A stretch of DNA of 64,000 nt from SZAS-79 sp965279075 (GTDB lineage: Bacteria; Pseudomonadota; Gammaproteobacteria; Burkholderiales; SG8-39). The stretch lies in assembly GCA_965279075.1 (NCBI GenBank), contig CBDIHI010000004.1:87503-151502 (forward strand), given 5' to 3'. A model generated the notes under the pieces. The model had not been told where the DNA came from and ran no database searches. It was given only the letters and a program-made list of their open reading frames with translations. This document shows positions 17,171-25,886 of this stretch, piece after piece (positions within the stretch are counted from its first letter, which is position 1; each line of letters opens with the position of its first letter). The translations under genes were made by a program, and so were the position numbers.

Positions 17171-18145
17171 ATGGTCAAGTCGAGGCGTTTCGCAGGATTG
17201 CTCGCGGTTGCGGCGGTTGCACTTTCGCCATGCATCGCGCTCGCGCAAGGTGCGTTCCCCGAGCGCCCGGTGCGCCTGATCGTGACTTTCCCGCCGGGCG
17301 GTTCCACGGATATCGTGGCCCGCGTCGTTGCGGCAAAGATGGCCGAGGGCCTTGGAAAGCCGGTCCTCGTCGACAACAAGCCGGGCGCCGCCGGGAATAT
17401 CGGCACCGCCGAAGCGGCCAAGGCGGAGCCCGACGGCTACACGATGCTGTTCCACATCGCGACCACGGCGGTCATCAATCCCCTGGTGATGAAGAACCTG
17501 ACCTACGATCCGCTGAAGGACCTGCAGCCGGTCGCGATGATCGCGAAGATTCCGAACGTGCTGATCGTCAACAAGGACGTCCCGGCGAAGAACCTGAAGG
17601 AGCTCGTCGCCTGGGTGAAGGCCAATCCGGGCAAGCTCAACTATGCCTCCTCCGGGACGGGCGGCGCGATGCACCTTTCGGGCGAGCTGTTCAAGAAGCA
17701 GGCGGGCATCGACATCCAGCACGTCCCGTACAAGGGCTCGGCGCCGGCGATGCAGGACCTGATGGGCGGCACGGTGGTGTTCATGTTCGACAACATCACC
17801 GGCGCCATCGGGCCCGCCCGGTCCGGGCAGGTGAAGCTGTTCGGGGTCACCACGGAGGAGAGGGTCGGCGTCGTGCCCGATGTCCCCACGATCGCCGAGG
17901 CCGGGCTGCCCGAATTCAAGAATTCGAGCTGGTTCTCACTCTTCACGCGCGCAGGCGTGCCTGCGCCGGTGCTGGCGAGGCTAGAGGCCGAAGCGCTGAA
18001 GGCGATCAACCACCCCGAAACGTTAGCCAAGCTGAAGGATCTCGGCGCGATCCCGGCGCCCATGGGCGCCACGCAGCTCGACCGGTTCTGGAAAGCCGAC
18101 TTCGACTACTGGCGGCCGGTGGTGAGGAGCGTGAAGCTCGACTGA
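17171..18145 (+). CDS. Bug/TctC family periplasmic substrate-binding protein
   Basis: 324 residues from the ATG that follows caggaggtacccc, a strong ribosome site. Signal peptide to about residue 28 (IALAQ), then FPERPVRLIVTFPPGGSTD, AEPDGYTMLFH and IQHVPYKGSAPAMQDL. Divergent from the dehydrogenase-led operon, which holds its own Bug gene, so two receptors serve one locus. It runs convergently into the P450 gene with a 19-bp gap. Ligand unknown. Confidence 0.93.
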   Translation: MVKSRRFAGLLAVAAVALSPCIALAQGAFPERPVRLIVTFPPGGSTDIVARVVAAKMAEGLGKPVLVDNKPGAAGNIGTAEAAKAEPDGYTMLFHIATTAVINPLVMKNLTYDPLKDLQPVAMIAKIPNVLIVNKDVPAKNLKELVAWVKANPGKLNYASSGTGGAMHLSGELFKKQAGIDIQHVPYKGSAPAMQDLMGGTVVFMFDNITGAIGPARSGQVKLFGVTTEERVGVVPDVPTIAEAGLPEFKNSSWFSLFTRAGVPAPVLARLEAEALKAINHPETLAKLKDLGAIPAPMGATQLDRFWKADFDYWRPVVRSVKLD

Positions 18146-18164
18146 GCGCTGCGGGGCGCTGCGG

Positions 18165-19448
18165 TCATCCGGCCGCCTGCCAGCTGGCCGGCAGCGATTC
18201 AAGCCCGTAGATGGCCAGCTTGTGGTGGAAGGTCAGTTCCTCCACGGGGCGCAGCGCCTTCAGGCCCGGCAGCCTTCGAACCAGGGTTCCGATCGCTTCC
18301 TGCAGTTCCATCCGCGCCAGCGGCTGGCCGATGCACTGGTGGATGCCGAAGCCGAACGCGAGGTGCGCGCGCGCCTTGCGCGTGATGTCGAAGCGGTGCG
18401 GATCCGGATAGACGGCGGGGTCCCGGTCGGCGGTCGGCTGGTGCATGATGATCGCGTCGCCCGCGGGTATCGTCACGCCGCAGATCTCGATGTCCTCCCT
18501 GGCTACCCTGAGGCGCCCCGAGTGGGTGACGTCCGTATAGCGCAGGATCTCCTCCACTGCGCCGCGGATGAGCTTCGGGTCGCTTTGCAGCAGGGCCAGC
18601 TGGTCGGGGTGGTAGAGCAGGGCGGCCAGGCCGAGGCCCAGCGTCCCCGTGGTCGATTCGTGGCCGGCGGTGAGCATCAGGCGCGCGAGGCTGACGACCT
18701 TGTGCTCCGTGATGGTGCCCGTTCGCATGTGATCAACCAGCAAACGGCTGAGGAGGTCGTCCCCCGGGTCCGCGTTCTTGCGACGCACCAGGTCGGTAAG
18801 GTAGCCGTCGCAGAACTCCCGGCTCATCGCGGCAGCCTGGTCGTGCGTGATGGACGTCGACGAGATCTGGCGGGCCCATCCCTGGAGCGCGGCGTGGTCC
18901 GGGTCCGGGACGCCCAGCAGGGTGCAGATGACCTGGCACGGCAGCGGCGAGGCGAAGTCCTCGACCAGGTCGGCCGGCGATCCCTTTGCGATCATCCGGT
19001 CGATCAGCGCGTTGATGAGCGCCTGTACCCTCGGCCGCAACGCTTCCACGCGGCCGACCGAGAATTCGGCGGCGACGAGCTTGCGCTCATCGGTGTGCCC
19101 CGGGGGATCCATCTGGGCGAATACCTGGTAGTCCCGGCGAACGAGCGCCAGGGCTGCGCTTTGCGCCGGATAGGCCGGATGCGTCGCATCTGCGCTGGTG
19201 CGCGGATCGGCGAGCATCGCGCGTACGTTGGCGTACCCGGTGATGAACCAGGCCGGGGCCCCGTTCCATTGCGTCACGCGACGCACTGGCTGGGTCTCGC
19301 CGAGCCTGGCGTAGTCGTCGGGCGGATCCATCGGCCGCTGTCGGGGCAGCGGGAAACGGGCCGCGGCATCGCCGGCCTGGAAGGGGCACCGGGCCACGGA
19401 CTCGGGCGCGGCGGTGGTCTCGGTGGGGGGGATGGCAGGCTCGGTCAT
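18165..19448 (-). CDS. Cytochrome P450
   Basis: 427 residues. The I-helix oxygen-binding motif LTAGHESTTG, the ExxR pair in EEILRYTD and the heme-ligand loop FGFGIHQCIGQPLARMEL are all present. This is a soluble bacterial class I P450 with no fused reductase, so it needs a ferredoxin and reductase from elsewhere. It faces the 4-hydroxyphenylpyruvate dioxygenase gene across 166 bp that hold two inverted repeats. Hydroxylation of an aromatic or terpenoid substrate is a guess from context only. Confidence 0.93.
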   Translation of the reverse strand: MTEPAIPPTETTAAPESVARCPFQAGDAAARFPLPRQRPMDPPDDYARLGETQPVRRVTQWNGAPAWFITGYANVRAMLADPRTSADATHPAYPAQSAALALVRRDYQVFAQMDPPGHTDERKLVAAEFSVGRVEALRPRVQALINALIDRMIAKGSPADLVEDFASPLPCQVICTLLGVPDPDHAALQGWARQISSTSITHDQAAAMSREFCDGYLTDLVRRKNADPGDDLLSRLLVDHMRTGTITEHKVVSLARLMLTAGHESTTGTLGLGLAALLYHPDQLALLQSDPKLIRGAVEEILRYTDVTHSGRLRVAREDIEICGVTIPAGDAIIMHQPTADRDPAVYPDPHRFDITRKARAHLAFGFGIHQCIGQPLARMELQEAIGTLVRRLPGLKALRPVEELTFHHKLAIYGLESLPASWQAAG

Positions 19449-19520
19449 TGCGGTACCCGATGTAAGGGGAGGGCAGCGGCCCGCCCGACGCGGGAAATAC
19501 TACGCAGGCCCCCCGGCCGA

Positions 19521-19560
19521 AATTGTCACCTACCGCACAATTCCGGGTCGGGGCCCGACC
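19521..19560. promoter_or_regulatory. Two inverted repeats between P450 and HPPD genes, candidate operators
   Basis: The first is aattgt and acaatt separated by 10 bp (19521-19542), a shape seen for MarR-type dimers. The second is a perfect 7-base palindrome arm pair around one base, ggtcggg-g-cccgacc (19546-19560). They sit back to back between divergent genes, so one or two regulators could control both. No regulator gene is adjacent. Confidence 0.4.
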
Positions 19561-19614
19561 GGGGGGCTTTGCGATACGCTAGTAGGCCCCCGTGGATACC
19601 CTAAGGAGACGACC

Positions 19615-20706
19615 ATGGCCGATTTGTGGGACAACCCGGCGCAGACCGACGGGTTCGAATTCGTCGAGTACGCCGCGCCCGACCCGAAAGCGATGGGTGC
19701 CGTGTTCGAGCGGCTGGGGTTCACGCCGATCGCCCGCCATCGGCACAAGGACGTGACGCTCTACCGCCAGGGCGAGGTGAATTTCATCCTCAACGCCGAG
19801 CCGGACTCGTTCGCGCAGCGCTTCGCCCGCCTGCACGGCCCCAGCATCTGCGCGATCGCGTTCCGCGTGCGGGACGCCAAGGCCGCCTACGAGCGCGCGG
19901 TCAGCCTCGGCGCGTGGGGTTATGCGCAGCAGGCCGGCCCGGGCGAGCTGAACATACCGGCGATCAAGGGCATCGGCGACTCGCTGATCTATTTCATCGA
20001 CCGCTGGCGCGGCAAGAACGGCAAGCAGACCGGCGAGATCGGCAACATCGGCTTCTACGACGTGGATTTCGAGCCGCTGCCGGGTGCCGAGCTGAACCCG
20101 GCCGGCAACGGCCTTGAATACATCGACCACCTGACGCACAACGTGCACAAGGGGCGGATGAAGGAGTGGGCCGAGTTCTACGAGCGCATCTTCAACTTCC
20201 GCGAGGTCCGCTACTTCGACATCGAAGGGCAGGTGACGGGCGTGAAGAGCAAGGCCATGACCAGCCCCTGCGGGAAGATCCGCATCCCGATCAACGAGGA
20301 GGGCACCGACAAGGCCGGCCAGATCCAGGAATACCTCGACCTGTACCACGGCGAGGGGATCCAGCACATCGCGCTCGGCTGCGGGGACCTCCACCGGACG
20401 GTCGACGCGATGCGCGCGGGCGGCGTGCGTCTGCTCGACACGATCGACACCTACTACGAGCTGGTCGACAAGCGCATCCCGGGCCACGGCGAGAGCGTCG
20501 CCGAGCTGAAGAAGCGCAGGATCCTCGTCGACGGCAAGGCCGGGGCGCTGCTGCTGCAGATCTTCACCGAGAACCAGCTCGGCCCGATCTTCTTCGAGTT
20601 CATCCAGAGGAAGGGCGACGAGGGCTTCGGCGAAGGCAACTTCAAGGCCCTGTTCGAATCGATCGAGCTCGACCAGATCCGGCGCGGGGTGGTGCAGGCC
20701 GGCTGA
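19615..20706 (+). CDS. hppD: 4-hydroxyphenylpyruvate dioxygenase
   Basis: 363 residues, typical of bacterial HPPD. There are two VOC half-domains. The iron ligands sit in IDHLTHNVHKG (His), GIQHIALGCGD (His) and the C-terminal LLQIFTENQLGPIFFEFIQ (Glu). The reaction turns 4-hydroxyphenylpyruvate into homogentisate in tyrosine breakdown. The ATG at 19615 has a ggagacgacc ribosome site; the longer upstream open frame crosses the P450 promoter region and was dropped. hmgA and fahA were not seen in the window, so the rest of the pathway must lie elsewhere. Confidence 0.95.
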   Translation: MADLWDNPAQTDGFEFVEYAAPDPKAMGAVFERLGFTPIARHRHKDVTLYRQGEVNFILNAEPDSFAQRFARLHGPSICAIAFRVRDAKAAYERAVSLGAWGYAQQAGPGELNIPAIKGIGDSLIYFIDRWRGKNGKQTGEIGNIGFYDVDFEPLPGAELNPAGNGLEYIDHLTHNVHKGRMKEWAEFYERIFNFREVRYFDIEGQVTGVKSKAMTSPCGKIRIPINEEGTDKAGQIQEYLDLYHGEGIQHIALGCGDLHRTVDAMRAGGVRLLDTIDTYYELVDKRIPGHGESVAELKKRRILVDGKAGALLLQIFTENQLGPIFFEFIQRKGDEGFGEGNFKALFESIELDQIRRGVVQAG

Positions 20707-20717
20707 GGCCGCAGCCC

Positions 20718-21740
20718 TCAGCAGGCCGGGCAATGCCGGGCGAACCGGCCGTAGACCCGCTTGGCGTTCCCGCTGAAGATCTTCTCCCGGTCCGCGCCGG
20801 TCAGCCAGCCCGCGTTGTCGATGTAGCGCTTGGTGTCGTCGTAGTAATGTCCCGTCTCGGGGTCGATGCCCCGGACCGCGCCGACCACTTCGGAAGCGAA
20901 CAGGATGTTGTCCGCAGGGATGACCTTGAGCAGGCAATCGATGCCGGCCTGGTGGTAGACGCAGGTGTCGAAGAACACGTTGTTCAGCAGCAGTTCCTTG
21001 AGCGGGGGCAGGCCCATGTCCTGCGCGAGGCCCCGGTAACGGCCCCAGTGGTAGGGCACCGCGCCGCCGCCGTGCGGGATGATGAACTTCAGCGTCGGGA
21101 AATCCTTGAACAGGTTCTTCTCGATCAGTTGCATGAACGCCGTGGTGTCACCGTTGATGTAGTGCGCGCCGGTGGGATGGAAATTCGGGTTGCACGAACC
21201 GCTCACGTGGATCATGGCCGGCACGTCGAGTTCGACCATCTTCTCGTACAGCGGGTACCACCACTTGTCGGTCAGCGGCGGGTCGGTCCAGTAACCGCCG
21301 GAGGGATCGGGGTTGAGGTTGCAGCCGATGAAGCCGAACTCGTTCACGCACCTTTCGAGTTCGGGGATGCAGTTCTTCGGCGGCACGCCCGGCGACTGCG
21401 GCAACTGGCACACGCCCACGAAGTTGCCCGGGTAGAGCGTGCAGACGCGGTGGATCAGCTCGTTGCACTGCTCGGACCAGTACTTGCTCGTCAGCTCGTT
21501 GCCGACGTGGTGACCCATGCCCATCGCGCGCGGCGAGAAGACCGTCATGCTGGTGCCGCGCTCCCGCTGGATCTTCAGTTGCGCGCCCTCCAGGCTCTGG
21601 CGGATCTCGTCGTCGGTGATGCCGAGGTTGCCGCGCGCGGCGACGTAGTGCGGGTCCTTGGCGCCGGCGATCTGGCCGTCGCGGTAGGCCTGGAGCTGTT
21701 GCGGCGAGGTGGTGTAGTGGCCGTGGCAATCGATGATCAT
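20718..21740 (-). CDS. ligJ: LigJ-like amidohydrolase (4-oxalomesaconate hydratase family)
   Basis: 340 residues. The start MIIDCHGHYTTSPQQL with its HxH metal pair, PELERCVNEFGFIGCNLNPD, IHVSGSCNPNFH, FIIPHGGGAVPYHWGR and VVGAVRGIDPETGHYYDDT closely follow LigJ of the protocatechuate 4,5-cleavage pathway. LigJ hydrates 4-oxalomesaconate to 4-carboxy-4-hydroxy-2-oxoadipate. It is the third gene of a VOC-decarboxylase-LigJ operon. The next gene upstream resembles 4,5-dihydroxyphthalate decarboxylase, which produces protocatechuate, so a phthalate-to-protocatechuate route is plausible. ligAB and ligC are not in the window. Confidence 0.8.
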   Translation of the reverse strand: MIIDCHGHYTTSPQQLQAYRDGQIAGAKDPHYVAARGNLGITDDEIRQSLEGAQLKIQRERGTSMTVFSPRAMGMGHHVGNELTSKYWSEQCNELIHRVCTLYPGNFVGVCQLPQSPGVPPKNCIPELERCVNEFGFIGCNLNPDPSGGYWTDPPLTDKWWYPLYEKMVELDVPAMIHVSGSCNPNFHPTGAHYINGDTTAFMQLIEKNLFKDFPTLKFIIPHGGGAVPYHWGRYRGLAQDMGLPPLKELLLNNVFFDTCVYHQAGIDCLLKVIPADNILFASEVVGAVRGIDPETGHYYDDTKRYIDNAGWLTGADREKIFSGNAKRVYGRFARHCPAC

Positions 21741-21760
21741 GCTGCGTGTCTCCGGTTCTC

Positions 21761-22657
21761 TCATTGGCCCAGCGGGCGCGTGACGTCGTCGAAAAGCTCG
21801 TCGACGGTGTAGCGGGTCGGGATCAGGCCCTGGGCGTGCACCCAGTCGATCGCGACCTCCAGGTTGCGCCGGTTGGCTGCGAGGCCCATCGGGCAGGTGT
21901 CCAGCGTCCCGGGCGCCGGCAGGCCGGCCGCCTGCTTGCTCTCGAGGAGCAGCCGGTAGAACTCGCGCACGGCTTGCGGGTGTGCCTGCGACACGGAAGA
22001 CTTGACGGCCACCATGTGGTTGATCGGGAGGATGCCCGTGCGTTTTTGCCACTCTACGGCGGTGGCAGCCGCGTCGGGGATCAGCGTCTTCAGGCGGGGA
22101 TCCGACCCGGCGCCCTCGGCCACCACGCCGGCGTCGATTTCGCCCGCGACGAGCAATTCCGTGATGGTCTTGCCAGCGGGGGCGTATTCAACGTTCGGCG
22201 GATCGCGGTACTCGGCCACATGGGCCTCTTCGAAGGCCACCCAGTGCACCCGGGAGAGGTCGACCCCGTACTCCTTCGCCAGCAACCCGCGCAGCCAGGT
22301 GACCGTGGTCACCGAGCTCGACCGGATCCCGACGCGCCTGCCTTCGAGGTCGCGGGGGGAGAGGGGGCCCTTTTCCGGGTTGTACATGAGGTAGGGATGG
22401 AAAAGCCGCCCGAAAATCACGGCGGGCATCAGCACGAGCGGCTTGCCTGCGGCTTTCGCCATCAGGAAGGTGACGATCGCCAGCTCGCAGATGTCGAATT
22501 CCAGTTCGCGCACCGCACGCTTGAAGGCGGTATGCGGGGTCTTCACGTCGGCGAATTCGAACACCGCATGCGCGGGCTTGAGGCGGCCCTGCCGGAGTTC
22601 CCGGGTGCAGGGGTATTCGCCGAGCAACGTGGAGAGCCCGGGGAGGGTGGCGGTCAT
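21761..22657 (-). CDS. 4,5-dihydroxyphthalate decarboxylase-like protein (periplasmic-binding fold)
   Basis: 298 residues, no signal peptide, so cytoplasmic. The fold is that of a type II binding protein (NMT1/THI5-like). Segments FADVKTPHTAFKRAVREL, FDICELAIVTFLMAKA, DLEGRRVGIRS and WVAFEEAHVAEYRDPPNVE agree with the Pht5-type decarboxylase family. The gene lies between a VOC protein (13 bp upstream) and LigJ (20 bp downstream). The family also contains proteins of unproven function, so the activity is inferred from similarity and context. The ATG at 22655-22657 begins MTATLPGLSTLLGEYP; upstream open sequence is antisense shadow. Confidence 0.75.
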   Translation of the reverse strand: MTATLPGLSTLLGEYPCTRELRQGRLKPAHAVFEFADVKTPHTAFKRAVRELEFDICELAIVTFLMAKAAGKPLVLMPAVIFGRLFHPYLMYNPEKGPLSPRDLEGRRVGIRSSSVTTVTWLRGLLAKEYGVDLSRVHWVAFEEAHVAEYRDPPNVEYAPAGKTITELLVAGEIDAGVVAEGAGSDPRLKTLIPDAAATAVEWQKRTGILPINHMVAVKSSVSQAHPQAVREFYRLLLESKQAAGLPAPGTLDTCPMGLAANRRNLEVAIDWVHAQGLIPTRYTVDELFDDVTRPLGQ

Positions 22658-22670
22658 TGCGCGGCTCGCG

Positions 22671-23222
22671 TCACGGTTTCCTTTCCAGCAGCGACGGATC
22701 CTTGAGGACGGGGACCTGGCCGGGGGGCGGGTTCGCGATCGCGTCCTCCAGCGTGTGCGCCCAGCGCCATTCGTCTGCCGGGCGGGCCCGTTCGTCGTCC
22801 CGCAGCCGGTCCAGGCCCCAGTAGATTTCGAGCTGGTGCCCGTCCGGGTCGGAGAATTCGACCGCGATCTGCACGCCTGCGCGGCGCCGTCCCTCGAATG
22901 TGATCGGCACGCCGAGTTCGCGCAGGCGGCGGCGCGCGAGGAACACCTCGTCAAGCGTGGCGACCTCGAATGCCATGTGGTGCATCTCGCCGCCCGTGGA
23001 GGGCGTGGACAGGCCGCCTACGAGTGCCACGCCGTGGTGGTCGGCATTGCAGCGCATGAACACCATGCCGCCAGGCACCATTTCGGCGGGATATTCGTCC
23101 GACACCCGGAATCCGAGGACGCGGGTGTAGAAAGCGACCGATTTTTCCAGGTCGCGGGCCCTGAGCACGACGTGGCCGATCTTGGTGATGCGGAAGGGCG
23201 GGGCCGATGCGGGATGGGTCAT
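22671..23222 (-). CDS. VOC family protein (extradiol dioxygenase / glyoxalase fold)
   Basis: 183 residues with one VOC module of about 130 residues: ITKIGHVVLRARDLEKSVAFY (first metal His), GGEMHHMAFEVATLDE (second His) and FSDPDGHQLEIYWG (Glu). A C-terminal tail of about 40 residues (ADEWRWAHTLEDAIANPPPG) is like tails of ring-cleavage dioxygenase relatives such as those acting on catechols. As first gene of the operon with the decarboxylase and LigJ homologues, it is the best local candidate for a ring-cleaving step, but the fold alone does not prove that. Confidence 0.8.
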   Translation of the reverse strand: MTHPASAPPFRITKIGHVVLRARDLEKSVAFYTRVLGFRVSDEYPAEMVPGGMVFMRCNADHHGVALVGGLSTPSTGGEMHHMAFEVATLDEVFLARRRLRELGVPITFEGRRRAGVQIAVEFSDPDGHQLEIYWGLDRLRDDERARPADEWRWAHTLEDAIANPPPGQVPVLKDPSLLERKP

Positions 23223-23416
23223 GTCGGAACAGGTTCCATGGCGTTGTTTTTCAGCGGAACTTTACGGGATTAGCCCGAATCGTGCCGAGCGCGCAGCGCG
23301 ATGTCCGATTACGTCACATGATTGCGCGGCCCAAACCCGGTAGACTTCAGGGATGAAAGGGGGGCGCGGCCGGGCCCGGGGCGGTTAGATTCCGTCCCCG
23401 ACCTTGGGCAAAAGCC

Positions 23417-24187
23417 ATGAGCAAGTTCAGAATCCTGCAGTTCAACATGCAGTTCGGCCAGACTTGGGACGACACCGATCCCGATCATGCGCCGATCGAC
23501 CTCGGGCGGGCCATCGCCGAGATCCGCAGCCACGAGGCCGACATCATCCTGCTGCAGGAGGTGGAGCAGGCGCGCGCCGGCGGCGTGCAGTCCGACGTCC
23601 CGCCGAACCTGGCCCGCATCCGCGCGGCGCTGCCCGGTTACGACTGCCATTTCTCCTATCCCAAGGCGGACCCGCGCGAATTGCCCTTCGGAATAGGGCA
23701 GGCGATCCTCTCGAGGACGCCGCTGCGCAACGCCATGCGCCTCGACCTGCCTTCCCCGCCGGTCACTTTCGATTTCTTCGGCGAGAAGAAGACCCCGACC
23801 GACCGGCTGATCATCGGCGCCGAGACCACCGTCGGCGGGCATGCGCTGACCGTGTTCAACACCCACCTGCTGGCGTTCTTCATGCTCCAGTCGAGCAGCG
23901 AGGACCATCCCGGTCAGCGCGAGCTGGTGATCGAGCAGCTCAAGAAGGCGAAGGGCGCTGCGTTGCTTGGCGGCGACTTCAACGTCAGCAAGCACGAATC
24001 CCTGATCCGGCAGTTCGGCGAGGCCGGCTACAAGACCGTGCAGTCGTCCGAGATCACCTGGCGCCGTCGCCCCTACGTCCTCGACCATATCTTCTACAGC
24101 CCGCACCTGCGCGCGGTCGGCCACAAGGTCGTACCCACGCTGTCTTCGGACCACCATGCGCTGGTGGCCGATTTCGAGTTCGCCTGA
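23417..24187 (+). CDS. Endonuclease/exonuclease/phosphatase family protein
   Basis: 256 residues with no signal peptide. EEP-fold landmarks are RILQFNMQFGQTWDD, DIILLQEVEQA (Glu metal ligand), NTHLLAF, LLGGDFNVSKHE and LSSDHHALVADFEF (terminal Asp-His). Such enzymes cleave phosphodiesters in DNA, RNA, phosphoinositides or small metabolites; the target is not predictable here. About 190 bp upstream is free of genes and should hold its promoter. It converges with the small gene at 24224. Confidence 0.88.
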   Translation: MSKFRILQFNMQFGQTWDDTDPDHAPIDLGRAIAEIRSHEADIILLQEVEQARAGGVQSDVPPNLARIRAALPGYDCHFSYPKADPRELPFGIGQAILSRTPLRNAMRLDLPSPPVTFDFFGEKKTPTDRLIIGAETTVGGHALTVFNTHLLAFFMLQSSSEDHPGQRELVIEQLKKAKGAALLGGDFNVSKHESLIRQFGEAGYKTVQSSEITWRRRPYVLDHIFYSPHLRAVGHKVVPTLSSDHHALVADFEFA

Positions 24188-24223
24188 CCCCGGGTTCGGC
24201 CTGCCACCGGGCAGGGCGTTACT

Positions 24224-24562
24224 TCAGTCCGCGGGCGTTTGCGCGATCGCCTCGTCCATCACCTTGAAGGCGTCGCCCCACTCCTCGCCGCTGTAGCGGC
24301 ACGCAAGGTGCTCCTCCGCGAGCCTGCAGGCAACGAGCAGGGCCGTGCGGTCGAGGTTCGCCGCACTGCTGATGTCCAGCGTGTCCGATGCGTCGAAGAT
24401 GGACTGTGAAAGCGACCTCAGGTCGCGCGCCCGTGGGCTGTGAGGCCCTGACTGCACGAGGCCGACGAGGCCGCCGAGCGGGTCCTGCAACGCGTCCATG
24501 GAAGGCGACGGGCGGAGTTGCTCGCGCGCCTCGCGGATGAATTCCTGTATCTGCTTGTTCAT
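24224..24562 (-). CDS. Hypothetical protein, 112 residues
   Basis: Soluble, acidic, mostly helical by composition, with no signal peptide and no recognised motif. It begins MNKQIQEFIREAREQL and carries two Cys residues in the middle-to-C-terminal part (VACRLAEEHLACRYSGEEW). High-GC third positions and a fitting position between neighbours support it as a real gene. It is convergent with the EEP gene and 95 bp downstream of the Rieske oxygenase stop. I do not recognise the family. Confidence 0.5.
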   Translation of the reverse strand: MNKQIQEFIREAREQLRPSPSMDALQDPLGGLVGLVQSGPHSPRARDLRSLSQSIFDASDTLDISSAANLDRTALLVACRLAEEHLACRYSGEEWGDAFKVMDEAIAQTPAD

Positions 24563-24657
24563 GCCCGCAAGAATGGGGCATGGCCGGGAAAGTGCTGTGA
24601 GACATTGTTACGACTGCCAATTCCGACACCTGCGCCGTGGCGCAGGTTTACATCCCG

Positions 24658-25824
24658 TTACGCGAGCACCCGGTCCAGCACCCAGTTGTTGAACACGTGC
24701 ACCAGCGGTTCCGCGTGCGAGAGCCGCCCCGGCATCGAGAAAGGCGAGGCGAGGCCGATCTGCTGCAGGGCCGAGATGTCGTTGTCCTCGGGGATCGAGA
24801 TGTCCCAGCGCTTGTAGTAGCGCTGCACGACTTCCTCGAAATCGGGGCGCTCGGTGACGTCCTTCGGGAAGCACGAGCCGACGATCAGTTTCGTCCGGGA
24901 GGCCGACAGCGGGTGCAGTTCCAGCCACCACATGCAGTCGGTGGTGGCACCGTACATCGTGCTCGGGAAGATCAGCGGGTAGTAGCTGCCTTTCGCCGCC
25001 GGACCCTCGAGCGTCGGGATGCGGGGGAACCCGGTGTCGCCCGTGAGGAGCGCGCGAGTGCCTTCGTGCTCCTTGTGCAGCGCCATCCACTGTCCCTGCG
25101 CCGGGACGACGGTCGGGAACACGCCCTTCTGCCGCGACAGCGTGGAGCGGTGCACCGTGGAAACGTGGTAGGCCTCCATCGCGTTCTCGACGTAGATCTT
25201 CCAGTTCGACTCGATGACGTATTCCTTGCGCCGCACGCAGGTCATGTTGCCGAAGTTGTAGCTCTTCAGCACCTCCGGCAGGTCGACGAGGCAGTCCTTG
25301 AGCGGCCCGGCGTCCGGGCTCAGGTTGATGAAGATGAAGCCTTCCCACAGTTCCAGCTTCAACGGGATCAGCGGGAAGTCCTCCATGCGGAAGTCCGCCG
25401 TCTGCTCCATCTCCGGGGCGACGATCAGCTTGCCCTCGAAATCGTACGCCCACGAGTGGTAGGGGCAGCGGATCGCGTTGCAGTTGCCGTCGCCGCGCAG
25501 CATGGCCGCGCCGCGGTGGCGGCACGAGTTCGAGAACGCGCGCACTTCGCCGTCCTTGCCGCGCACGACGACGATCGGCACGCCGACGAAGTCCACGGCG
25601 AAATAGTCGCCCGGGTTGGGGATCCGGTCGGCGCGGCCGAAGAAATTCCATTCCTTCATCCAGATGGTCTCCACCTCGCGGCGGTAGAACTCCTCGGATG
25701 TGTAGGCCCAGGGCGGAAGGGTGGTGGCCTGCGCCAGGGGCTTCCTCACGCCCGCGTAGTGGCGCGGATCGAAGAGGTCGGTGGCGGAAGGCTGGCGAAG
25801 GAGGGGGGCAACGACGGCGCTCAT
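24658..25824 (-). CDS. Aromatic ring-hydroxylating dioxygenase, alpha subunit (Rieske)
   Basis: 388 residues. The Rieske [2Fe-2S] site is CRHRGAAML with CPYHSW (C-x-H, then C-x2-H). The mononuclear iron site has the usual NAMEAYHVSTVHRS (two His), preceded by SNWKIYVEN. These oxygenases need a ferredoxin/reductase and often a beta subunit; neither is adjacent. It is monocistronic here and divergent from a DUF1989 gene with 62 bp between. The substrate is probably an aromatic or quaternary-ammonium compound; the nearby Pht5- and LigJ-like genes favour an aromatic acid. Confidence 0.92.
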   Translation of the reverse strand: MSAVVAPLLRQPSATDLFDPRHYAGVRKPLAQATTLPPWAYTSEEFYRREVETIWMKEWNFFGRADRIPNPGDYFAVDFVGVPIVVVRGKDGEVRAFSNSCRHRGAAMLRGDGNCNAIRCPYHSWAYDFEGKLIVAPEMEQTADFRMEDFPLIPLKLELWEGFIFINLSPDAGPLKDCLVDLPEVLKSYNFGNMTCVRRKEYVIESNWKIYVENAMEAYHVSTVHRSTLSRQKGVFPTVVPAQGQWMALHKEHEGTRALLTGDTGFPRIPTLEGPAAKGSYYPLIFPSTMYGATTDCMWWLELHPLSASRTKLIVGSCFPKDVTERPDFEEVVQRYYKRWDISIPEDNDISALQQIGLASPFSMPGRLSHAEPLVHVFNNWVLDRVLA

Positions 25825-25886
25825 CGAAACACTCCGGATTTATCCTTGGATTTGGCTAGGATACTGCTTTCTCCCGGGAGCCAGCC

